From Collinsella sp. (GTDB taxonomy: Bacteria > Actinomycetota > Coriobacteriia > Coriobacteriales > Coriobacteriaceae): a stretch of DNA of 5,497 nt. This document shows, in pieces, positions 1 through 5,497 of this stretch (position 1 is the stretch's first letter; each line of letters starts with the position of its first letter). The stretch covers positions 1-5,497 of the forward strand of contig JAHHSP010000085.1 of assembly GCA_020025115.1 (NCBI GenBank), in the 5' to 3' direction. Position numbers and translations under genes: made by a program. Under the pieces are notes generated by a model, which was given only the letters and a program-made list of their open reading frames with translations, did not search any database and was not told where the DNA came from.

Positions 1-1134
1 ACCCCCACCACCGAACTCGATTTTGAGAAGATCAACCAGAGCCCCCTCGTCCAAATCGCTCTCGTAGCCGAAGTAGCCAGCGTGAATCTGCGCGAGTTTC
101 TCGATGAGGATGAGCAGCTCCTCGTAGGAGAGCGGCTGGAGGCGGATGATGGGCGCTAGCATGTCGCGCATGCCCTCACGGGCGAAGCGCCCCTGGGTGA
201 GGCGGCTTCGCAGGGCCTCGTAGGAGAACACGCCGCGCCTGCGGTCCTCGATGGAGGTCGGCGTCCCGCCCATGATGATGCCCAGGTGCTGGGCTTTGCC
301 CTGCAGCGTGTCGTTGTACATCTGCAGGATTTTCTCGTAGTTGTATTGCCGCGTGATGGCGTTGGGGATTTTATACAGGTTGACCAGCTCGTCGATGAGG
401 ACGAGCATGCCGCGGTAGCCCGCGCCGGTGAGGAAGCGGGCGAACAACTTGACGTAGTCGTACCACGTGTCGTCGTCGATGATGGCGCCGACGCCGAGCT
501 CGGAGCGGGCTTCGGTCTTTGTGCGGTACTCGCCGCGCAGCCATTTGACGACCCGGGACTTCAGCTCGTCGTCGCCTTGGGCCAGGGCCGTTCGGTACAA
601 GCCGAGAACGCGCGTGAACTCAAAACCGTGGACCATCTCCTCCAAATCGGCGAGTTGCTCGCGCAGGGTGGTTCCCGCTGAGTTGGGAGCCGACCAACCT
701 TCCTCCTCCGCCCGGAGGTTGGCGTCCCATTTGTCGAGGATGAGGGCGAGCGCCCCGCCCTCGGGGCGCGTCTTGGTGGAGAGGTTGCGGATGAGCTCGC
801 GGTAGGTTGCGAGACCCTGGCCCTGGCCGCCTTGCAAGCGGCGTTCGGGGGAGAGGTCGGCATCCGCGACAACGAACCCCTCGCCCATGGCATGGGTGCG
901 AATGGTTTGCAGCAGGAAGCTCTTGCCCGCTCCGTAACGGCCCACCAGGAAGCGGAAGCTCGCTCCGCCGTCGGCGATGAGTGCGAGGTCGGTGAGGAGC
1001 GCCTGGATCTCGACCTCGCGGCCGACGGTGATATAGGGCAGGCCGATACGCGGGACGACGCCGCCCTTGAGGGAGTTCAAGATGACGGCGGCTACGCGCT
1101 TGGGGACGCGGGGCGCGGTTGCTGGGCTACTCAT
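1..1134 (-). CDS. P-loop ATPase, DUF2791/BrxC-BrxD-like (3' end beyond window)
   Basis: This frame is open for 378 codons from ATG 1134-1132 to the left edge without a stop, so the C-terminus is missing. Family members are, from memory, somewhat over 400 residues. Visible motifs: Walker A GRYGAGKS at residues 65-72, Walker B LVLIDE at 244-249, then a probable sensor strand and family signature GIIMGGTP at 285-292 followed by EDRRRGVFSYEALRSRL (296-312). A segment of about 170 residues separates Walker A from Walker B. These features fit the DUF2791 ATPases, which include BrxD of BREX type 2 anti-phage systems; the protein is presumably a cytosolic ATP-dependent partner of DNA- or RNA-processing enzymes. 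The start overlaps the end of the TerB-N/C gene by 8 bases. A GGAAGGA site (1145-1151) lies 10 bases upstream inside that gene, suggesting translational coupling. The ATPase call is firm; family placement rests on motif recognition, and a role in defence is inference. Confidence 0.85.
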   Translation of the reverse strand, partial: MSSPATAPRVPKRVAAVILNSLKGGVVPRIGLPYITVGREVEIQALLTDLALIADGGASFRFLVGRYGAGKSFLLQTIRTHAMGEGFVVADADLSPERRLQGGQGQGLATYRELIRNLSTKTRPEGGALALILDKWDANLRAEEEGWSAPNSAGTTLREQLADLEEMVHGFEFTRVLGLYRTALAQGDDELKSRVVKWLRGEYRTKTEARSELGVGAIIDDDTWYDYVKLFARFLTGAGYRGMLVLIDELVNLYKIPNAITRQYNYEKILQMYNDTLQGKAQHLGIIMGGTPTSIEDRRRGVFSYEALRSRLTQGRFAREGMRDMLAPIIRLQPLSYEELLILIEKLAQIHAGYFGYESDLDEGALVDLLKIEFGGGG

Positions 1135-3022
1135 GGTTCAGGAATCCTTCCACGTCTTCGCGGTAATCATCGATCAGTTCGGGACCGTCCGGCCCATATT
1201 CGACCACGGTGTCGCCCACGGCGTCGAAGAGGGCCTCGTTGATGGTGTCGACCAGTATGTCCTCGGAGCGTCCGGAGTCCTCGGCGGCCATGGACATAGC
1301 GGCCCGGTCGCAGGTAAGGAGCGCGCGCAAGTATGCGGACGCCGCGTTTCCCAATCCGGCCATTTGAGGTGCGGGCCAGGAGGCCGCTGCGGACGCGGAA
1401 CCCACGGACGTGGACGGCACGGGCGCGGGCGGCACGGGCGCGGGCGGTGCCGGGGAAGGCAACGCGACCGCGGACGGGGCCGGGGACATCGCCTTGGCCC
1501 CGGGAAGCACCAGGTGGTCCGTTGCGGCCGCGGCCCAGGAGGGCGCCGCGGCCGCCGCGGGCTCAGGCACCGCCGCAACAGGCACCGCCGCAACAGGCGC
1601 CGCCGCAACAGACGCCGCCGCGGGCACGGCCGCCTCCGCATCCGGCTCGACGTAGCTTCCGTCCGCGGCGTCCAGCAGAGAGCCCGCGCCCTCGCGCTCC
1701 TCGTCGATGAGGAGGGATTCGCGCGTGTCCGCGGCCGCGCGGCGTATGTCCGCAAGCCGCGTGAGGTCGACCTCGATGCGGACCGGCGCGTGCGCGGAGC
1801 GCCAGTCGATCCAGGCGGCCACCTCTTCCTCGATGAATCCCAGCAGGTACTTGGGCAGCTTTCCCTGCTCTTTGAGCGGGTGGTCGAACCCCAGGCCCTC
1901 GCGCAGCAGTCGATCGGTCGCGCGCATGGCCTGTCCGAGTTTGGCATTGCGCGATCGGTTTCCCTGGTAGCGCTCGCAGGACCAGGAGCCGCCACGGCAG
2001 CGGTAGCGGTGGATCTCATCAAGTTCGTAATCCGCATCTGGATGGCGATGGGGATCGAAGAACACCGCGGAGCCGAACATGGTGTAGGCGAGGTCGAACT
2101 GCGCGCCGAACAGGCTCTCCGTGAGACTGTGCTTGCGTTGTTTTAGATAATGTTCGCTCATGCGGATAAAAACCGAGCAGCACACGTGGCGCAGCGCCTC
2201 AGGTTCCGACTTGGCCAGCCGGCTTCCGGCGAGGTGGTACGTCGATAGCGTGTCTATGGCGTCGAAGAGCCTCTGCTCCGCCGCGGCATCGCATGGAAGG
2301 GGCAGCGCGGAGGCGCCCCTCTTGCGGCGCGGCCGCGTTTGATCGGCCAGCCGTGCACGAACGAGGTCCTCGGCATGCGTCAGCGATATGAGGGCCCGAT
2401 CGAAGGAGAGCGTCTTGCACGGTTCGAGCAAGTGGGGCGGAAGGCCGTGGTAGACGACGTAGTCTTGCAGCCACACGCGTGCGTTGCGATCGATCTCGGG
2501 GGAGAAGACCCGATATGCCTGCCAGAAAGACCTGAGCTTCTCGAATCCGTCCAAGGGGTCCGAGACGCCGATGCCGCAGATGAGCTCATAGAGGTATACG
2601 TAGGCAAACGAGAGGCAGGACTCCTCGATGCGCCCGTGCCGCACGGCGGTGCGCCAGGAGAAGTACCCGCGCAGCTGGCGGTCGCTCATGGCGTTGTAGG
2701 TGGGAAAGTAGGAGTTGAGCGAGCACGGGTGGGGGCAATCGTCCTCGAAGTCCGCCATGAACATGCCCTGCCGGTAAAACAGCTCCGCCTCGGAGAGCCA
2801 TCTCCCCCTGCCCGCCCCCTCTCCGGGTTCCCAGCGCGATATCGCCTTCATCTCGCGATATCGTTCGGGTAGGTAGTTCGCCATCTGCCGGCCGGTGGTG
2901 AGAATCGGCTCGCCCGCATACACGCGGTCGGAGAAATGAGAGCTGCCCTGCAGGCGGCCCTCCGCCACAATGCCGTCGATGAGCTTGCGCGCATCGGGCC
3001 TCGATCCGTTCATCGGCCTCAC
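1127..3022 (-). CDS. TerB-N/TerB-C domain protein, candidate stress or defence component
   Basis: The frame encodes 631 residues from GTG 3022, or 646 from ATG 3067. I chose GTG because GGAGGTG (3027-3033) ends four bases before it, whereas ATG 3067 has no SD site. Numbering from GTG: residues 1 to about 415 resemble the TerB-N region, including SYFPTYNAMSDRQLRGYFSW (104-123), AYVYLYELICGIG (140-152), a Leu/Phe-rich helical stretch, and HRYRC-x6-C (338-349). Residues 418-442, beginning VDLTRLADIR, start a TerB-C domain; it resumes near 586 with DILVDTINEALFDAVGD (588-604) and ends LIDDYREDVEGFL. Between these parts lies an Ala/Pro-rich linker at about 456-555. I see no separate central TerB domain, signal peptide or membrane segment, so the protein is probably cytosolic. 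TerB-N/C proteins are associated with Ter stress-response and predicted phage-defence clusters; the biochemical role is unknown. It is the first gene of an operon with the downstream ATPase. Confidence 0.82.
   Translation of the reverse strand: MRPMNGSRPDARKLIDGIVAEGRLQGSSHFSDRVYAGEPILTTGRQMANYLPERYREMKAISRWEPGEGAGRGRWLSEAELFYRQGMFMADFEDDCPHPCSLNSYFPTYNAMSDRQLRGYFSWRTAVRHGRIEESCLSFAYVYLYELICGIGVSDPLDGFEKLRSFWQAYRVFSPEIDRNARVWLQDYVVYHGLPPHLLEPCKTLSFDRALISLTHAEDLVRARLADQTRPRRKRGASALPLPCDAAAEQRLFDAIDTLSTYHLAGSRLAKSEPEALRHVCCSVFIRMSEHYLKQRKHSLTESLFGAQFDLAYTMFGSAVFFDPHRHPDADYELDEIHRYRCRGGSWSCERYQGNRSRNAKLGQAMRATDRLLREGLGFDHPLKEQGKLPKYLLGFIEEEVAAWIDWRSAHAPVRIEVDLTRLADIRRAAADTRESLLIDEEREGAGSLLDAADGSYVEPDAEAAVPAAASVAAAPVAAVPVAAVPEPAAAAAPSWAAAATDHLVLPGAKAMSPAPSAVALPSPAPPAPVPPAPVPSTSVGSASAAASWPAPQMAGLGNAASAYLRALLTCDRAAMSMAAEDSGRSEDILVDTINEALFDAVGDTVVEYGPDGPELIDDYREDVEGFLNHE
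1416..1445. repeat. 15-bp tandem repeat, two perfect copies
   Basis: Two identical adjacent copies of GGCACGGGCGCGGGC (1416-1430 and 1431-1445) are followed by a decaying partial copy. On the minus strand they encode the repeated APVPP pentapeptide in the linker of the TerB-N/C protein. The period equals that of the cluster at 1566, although the sequence differs. Confidence 0.8.
1566..1625. repeat. 15-bp tandem repeat, three good copies plus one degenerate
   Basis: Units start at 1566, 1581 and 1596 (plus-strand unit GGCACCGCCGCAACA; the third has one substitution), followed by a degenerate copy at 1611-1625. The 15-bp period keeps the minus-strand reading frame and encodes repeated PVAAV in the linker of the TerB-N/C protein. 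Copy number could change by slippage without a frameshift. Confidence 0.85.
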
Positions 3023-3026
3023 GATC

Positions 3027-3033
3027 CACCTCC
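3027..3033 (-). promoter_or_regulatory. Strong ribosome binding site deciding the TerB-N/C start
   Basis: The minus strand reads GGAGGTG, a seven-base match to the 16S rRNA anti-SD sequence, followed by GATC and then GTG at 3022-3020. It lies inside the longer frame that begins at ATG 3067, and ATG 3067 itself is preceded only by T-rich sequence. This favours GTG 3022 as the true start; ATG 3013-3011 is a weaker alternative at wider spacing. Confidence 0.7.
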
Positions 3034-3062
3034 CCTGCATGTCGAATGTATCTTCCCAGCTT

Positions 3063-3068
3063 ACCATA
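3063..3068 (-). promoter_or_regulatory. Possible -10 element for the TerB-N/C operon
   Basis: The minus strand reads TATGGT, four of six matches to TATAAT, including the important TA and final T. Transcription from it would give a leader of roughly 35 bases before GTG 3022 and would place the candidate LexA box in the spacer/-35 zone. There is no recognisable -35 hexamer at 16-18 bases, so the call is weak. Confidence 0.3.
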
Positions 3069-3072
3069 GAAA

Positions 3073-3086
3073 CAAACAGATGTTCG
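3073..3086. promoter_or_regulatory. Candidate LexA (SOS) operator
   Basis: The minus strand reads CGAACATCTGTTTG. The Gram-positive LexA operator core is CGAAC-N4-GTTCG, and this site matches nine of the ten half-site bases (GTTTG instead of GTTCG). It lies 51-64 bases upstream of the GTG start of the TerB-N/C gene, in the intergenic region between the divergent gene groups and just upstream of a possible -10 element at 3063-3068. That is a usual position for a repressor site. The motif match is direct; LexA control is inference. Confidence 0.5.
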
Positions 3087-3251
3087 TATTTTTGGGGTGG
3101 AGATGGTCTTCTTCAGCGCTTCTCAATCTGTATTACAAAAGCGCAAGGGGCCTGTAAGCCAAATCGATGGCGGCGGTCGTGCGGGTGGTCGATGATGTGG
3201 GCGAGGGGAAGGACGACGATGGAACCGCTACCCGGAGAAAGGGGAACCCAC

Positions 3252-3425
3252 ATGGACACGCGCAATCCCTATGAGATCGACCCGTACGGCCCGAATGGGG
3301 AGGCGGTCGAACCCGGATCCGCTGCCCCGCTGCGCCGCGCCGCCGAGCTGATCGGGTGCCTGCTCGCCATGGCCGTCCTCTTCTTTGGCATGATTTACCT
3401 GATGGGAAGGGTGGGCGGACGATAG
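3252..3425 (+). CDS. Small single-pass membrane protein, function unknown
   Basis: A 57-residue frame starts MDTRNPYEIDPYGPNG and ends MGRVGGR before TAG at 3423-3425. Residues 1-30 are polar, Pro/Gly-rich and acidic, with a short LRRAAE basic patch near 26-31. Residues about 32-50 (ELIGCLLAMAVLFFGMIYLM region) form one hydrophobic helix, followed by a short basic tail, so it should be a small membrane-anchored protein. AAGGGG lies about seven bases before ATG 3252. An in-frame ATG at 3219, with AAGGA five bases upstream, would add 11 residues (MEPLPGERGTH) and is a real alternative. I recognise no family. It diverges from the TerB-N/C operon and precedes the hydratase, separated from it by a candidate terminator. 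Confidence 0.6.
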   Translation: MDTRNPYEIDPYGPNGEAVEPGSAAPLRRAAELIGCLLAMAVLFFGMIYLMGRVGGR

Positions 3426-3433
3426 CCGCGACA

Positions 3434-3467
3434 CCGGCCCATGGGAACTTCGGGCCCGGCCCTTTTT
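3434..3467 (+). terminator. Candidate Rho-independent terminator after the small gene
   Basis: CCGGCCC (3434-3440) can pair with GGGCC-C-GG (3452-3459) through five pairs, a bulged C and two more pairs, with an 11-base loop. Three C bases and then TTTTT (3463-3467) follow. The bulge and the C run before the T tract make it imperfect. Its position, nine bases after the stop codon of the small gene and before the hydratase promoter candidate, supports the call. Confidence 0.4.
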
Positions 3468-3483
3468 GTTCCGGGCGCTCGGG

Positions 3484-3489
3484 TATACT
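3484..3489 (+). promoter_or_regulatory. Candidate -10 element for the hydratase gene
   Basis: TATACT matches TATAAT at five of six bases. It lies 44 bases before ATG 3533, giving a predicted leader of roughly 37 bases. No good -35 hexamer is visible at the usual spacing; the T tract of the candidate terminator occupies that place. GCTCGGG repeats directly at 3477-3483 and 3509-3515 on either side of it. Confidence 0.45.
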
Positions 3490-3511
3490 GTGACAAGCTA
3501 AAGTACCCGCT

Positions 3512-3531
3512 CGGGCCGTGGAAGAGGCCCG
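3512..3531 (+). promoter_or_regulatory. Perfect hairpin presenting the hydratase ribosome binding site
   Basis: CGGGCC (3512-3517) and GGCCCG (3526-3531) form a perfect six-pair GC stem around the eight-base loop GTGGAAGA. The likely SD sequence GGAAGAGG (3520-3527) falls in the loop and the first stem bases, and the stem ends one base before ATG 3533. Folding could therefore modulate translation. It may instead be a chance product of high G+C. Confidence 0.4.
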
Positions 3532-3532
3532 T

Positions 3533-5497
3533 ATGGCCAGGTTGGAGTTCAAGCGCATGATAGAGCCGGTGAAGCTGTACAACGGCGGAGTCTACCTCGT
3601 GGACGGGGACAAGATCATCCCCGAGGAGAACATGCTCGAGGTCGTCGATGACGTTCACGAGCTGCCCGATCCCGATGTCGCCCGCGAGGGGACCATCGCG
3701 TATGGGATCCTGGCCGAGCACAACACGAGTGGCGACATGGGGAGGCTCCGGCTGCGTTTCGACGCCTTGGCCAGTCACGACATCACGTACGTGGGCGTCA
3801 TCCAGACGGCCAAGGCGTCGGGCATGACGGAGTTCCCCGTGCCTTACGTGCTCACCAACTGCCATAACACCCTGTGCGCCGTGGGAGGCACCATCAACGA
3901 GGACGACCATGTCTTCGGGTTGTCCGCGGCCAAGAGGTACGGCGGCATCTTCGTCCCGCCGCATATCGCGGTCATCCACCAGTACATGCGCGAGATGCAG
4001 GCCGGTTGCGGCAAGATGATCCTCGGCACCGATTCCCATACCCGCTATGGCGCCTTGGGCACCATGGCCATCGGCGAGGGCGGCGGCGAGTTGGTCAAGC
4101 AGCTGCTGCGCGACACCTACGATGTGGACTACCCCCGCGTTGTCGCCGTGTACCTGGAGGGCGCGCCGGTTCCCGGCGTGGGGCCGCATGACATCGCACT
4201 CGCCATCATCCGCGCCGTGTTCGATTCCGGCTATGTGAAGAACGCGGTCATGGAGTTCGTCGGCCCCGGTGTGGCGAGCATGCCGACCGACTACCGCAAC
4301 GGCGTGGACGTCATGACCACCGAGACGACATGCCTCACCTCCATTTGGCGCACGGACGAGGACACGCGCTCCTATCTTGCCGAGCATGGACGCGAGGCGG
4401 ACTATCGTGAGCTCAGCCCGGCGCCCGTCGCATACTACGACGGGTGCGTGCGCGTCGACCTCTCCGCCGTCCGCCCCATGATGGCCTTGCCGTTTCACCC
4501 GTCGAACGCCTTTGCCATCGAAGAGCTCAACGCAAACCTCGAGGACATCCTGCACGAGGTCGAGCTCAAGGCCGCCGAGGTGGGCGGCGGGAGGGCCTCC
4601 CTGTCGCTGCTGGACAAGATTGGACCGGATGGGCGACTCCGGGTGCAGCAGGGCGTCATCGCGGGCTGCTCGGGCGGCAACTTCTCCAACGTGATGCAGG
4701 CCGCGCGCGTGCTCAAGGGAAAGACCTGTGGGGATGGCGAGTTCTCCCTCTCGGTGTACCCGAGCTCCCAGCCCGTGTTCCTCGAGATGGCGAGCAACGG
4801 GGCCGCGTTCGATCTCATGCAGGCGGGCGCGATCGTGCGGACGGCATTTTGCGGTCCGTGCTTCGGTGCGGGCGATACCCCGGCGAACAACGGCCTGTCC
4901 ATCCGCCACACCACCCGCAATTTCCCCAATCGCGAGGGCTCCAAGCCCGGTGCAGGTCAGCTCACCGGAGTCGCCCTCATGGACGCGCGCTCCATCGCCG
5001 CGACGGCGGCCGCCGGCGGCGTCCTCACCCCGGCGACCGACCTGCCCGGGGACATCTGGGACGAGAACATCGAATACCACTTCGACGCGAGTGCTTACGA
5101 CCACCGCGTGTACCGGGGGTTCGGCGCCTCCGATCGCGAATGCGAGCTGGTGTACGGCCCCAACATCAAGGACTGGCCGGATATGGAGCCGCTCGCGGAG
5201 AACATCCTGTTGCGCGTCGCCTCCAAGATCATGGACGACGTGACCACCACGGACGAGTTGATCCCCTCCGGCGAGACGAGCTCGTACCGCTCCAACCCGT
5301 TGGGCCTCGCCGAGTTCACGCTGAGCCGACGCGACCCTGAGTACGTGGGCCGTGCCAAGGCCGTTGCCTCCCTCGAGGCCGAGCGCTTGGCAGGTGCGGT
5401 CCCCGGCGAGTTGGCGCCCGTGTTCGAGGCGCTCGCCGCCGCCGGGGCGCCCGGAGCGGGGGACCCGGCGTCTGTGGAGATCGGCTCGACCATCTAC
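3533..5497 (+). CDS. Aconitase-superfamily hydratase, YbhJ-like (3' end beyond window)
   Basis: The frame is open for 655 codons from ATG 3533 to the right edge. YbhJ-type hydratases are about 750-760 residues, so roughly 100 residues of the C-terminal swivel domain are missing. Visible features: VLTNCHNTLCAVGGT (106-120); GTDSHT (165-170) followed by GALG and IGEGGGE, the aconitase substrate/cluster signature; IAGCSGG with C379; FCGPCFGAGD with C440 and C443; and RNFPNREGS (462-470). C379, C440 and C443 match the three-cysteine [4Fe-4S] pattern of aconitase, and R467 and S470 are candidate active-site residues. The enzyme is probably a cytosolic stereospecific hydro-lyase, with substrate unknown; it is distinct in sequence from standard aconitase A/B and from LeuC. 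GGAAGAGG lies five bases before ATG 3533. ATG 3557, with GGAG nine bases upstream, would give MIEPVKLYNGGVYL and is a plausible alternative start. It appears to have its own promoter. Confidence 0.9.
   Translation, partial: MARLEFKRMIEPVKLYNGGVYLVDGDKIIPEENMLEVVDDVHELPDPDVAREGTIAYGILAEHNTSGDMGRLRLRFDALASHDITYVGVIQTAKASGMTEFPVPYVLTNCHNTLCAVGGTINEDDHVFGLSAAKRYGGIFVPPHIAVIHQYMREMQAGCGKMILGTDSHTRYGALGTMAIGEGGGELVKQLLRDTYDVDYPRVVAVYLEGAPVPGVGPHDIALAIIRAVFDSGYVKNAVMEFVGPGVASMPTDYRNGVDVMTTETTCLTSIWRTDEDTRSYLAEHGREADYRELSPAPVAYYDGCVRVDLSAVRPMMALPFHPSNAFAIEELNANLEDILHEVELKAAEVGGGRASLSLLDKIGPDGRLRVQQGVIAGCSGGNFSNVMQAARVLKGKTCGDGEFSLSVYPSSQPVFLEMASNGAAFDLMQAGAIVRTAFCGPCFGAGDTPANNGLSIRHTTRNFPNREGSKPGAGQLTGVALMDARSIAATAAAGGVLTPATDLPGDIWDENIEYHFDASAYDHRVYRGFGASDRECELVYGPNIKDWPDMEPLAENILLRVASKIMDDVTTTDELIPSGETSSYRSNPLGLAEFTLSRRDPEYVGRAKAVASLEAERLAGAVPGELAPVFEALAAAGAPGAGDPASVEIGSTIY

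Larger units (their letters stand above)
1358..1657 (-). other. Ala/Pro-rich low-complexity linker inside the TerB-C domain
   Basis: This in-frame stretch of the TerB-N/C gene encodes about 100 residues made mostly of Ala, Pro, Val and Ser, with PVAAV and PAPVP pentapeptide periodicity. It separates the first conserved segment of the TerB-C domain (ending near residue 442 from the GTG start) from its last segment (starting near 586). Such composition predicts a flexible, disordered tether. It contains two clusters of 15-bp tandem repeats, listed separately. Confidence 0.8.

Noticed and set aside
286..1242. Several plus-strand open frames across the left end
   Set aside because: They are antisense to the BrxD-like ATPase, whose minus-strand frame carries Walker A and B motifs in order and stays open to the window edge.
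1566..1625. Repeat array considered as CRISPR
   Set aside because: The units are 15 bp and directly adjacent, with no spacers, and translate in frame as a Pro/Ala/Val linker, so this is a coding minisatellite.
1067..2146. Open frame of 359 codons on the plus strand
   Set aside because: It is antisense to the TerB-N/C gene. Its Arg/Gly-rich middle is simply the complement of the Ala/Pro linker, and there is no supporting start site or family match.
3130..3158. Possible minus-strand promoter CTTACA - 17 bases - TAATAC
   Set aside because: The -35 matches at four of six bases and the -10 at only three. It would also put the candidate LexA box about 40 bases downstream of the transcript start. 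Too weak to annotate.
3167..3274. A 35-codon plus-strand frame starting ATG 3167
   Set aside because: It has no SD site at workable spacing, shows no recognisable features, and runs into the start of the better supported small membrane protein gene.
3395..5104. Long open frame of 569 codons on the minus strand
   Set aside because: It is antisense to the hydratase, whose plus-strand frame contains clear aconitase motifs. The minus-strand product is rich in His, Val, Gly and Asp with no recognisable domain, typical of a high-GC shadow frame.

Overview
The window is strongly G+C-rich, with codons ending mostly in G or C, and has short leaders with purine-rich Shine-Dalgarno (SD) sites. This and the protein content suggest a high-GC Gram-positive, most plausibly an actinobacterium such as one of the gut Coriobacteriia. 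That placement is inference; there is no rRNA or marker gene to confirm it.

Layout: two gene groups diverge from an intergenic region at about 3023-3251. On the minus strand, reading leftwards, come (i) a TerB-N/TerB-C domain protein (1127-3022) and (ii) a P-loop ATPase of the DUF2791/BrxC-BrxD type (1-1134, running off the left edge). Their reading frames overlap by 8 bases, so they form an operon and are probably translationally coupled. On the plus strand come a 57-residue single-pass membrane protein (3252-3425), a candidate terminator, a candidate promoter, and a large aconitase-superfamily hydratase of the YbhJ type (3533 to the right edge, 655 codons seen, C-terminus missing).

The minus-strand pair is the notable part. 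TerB-N/TerB-C proteins and BrxD-like ATPases are known from predicted stress-response and anti-phage gene clusters, where a superfamily 2 helicase is often the next gene. That third gene would lie beyond position 1 and cannot be seen here. A near-consensus Gram-positive LexA (SOS) box at 3073-3086 sits just upstream of this operon, so DNA damage may induce it. The TerB-N/C protein also carries an Ala/Pro-rich linker of about 100 residues inside its C-terminal domain, encoded by in-frame 15-bp tandem repeats.

The hydratase retains the three cysteines expected for a [4Fe-4S] cluster and an aconitase-like Ser/Arg active-site region, so it is probably catalytic; its substrate is unknown. I see no functional link between it and the minus-strand operon. 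I found no tRNA, rRNA, CRISPR array, insertion sequence or attachment site, and no gene-free stretch longer than 300 bases.
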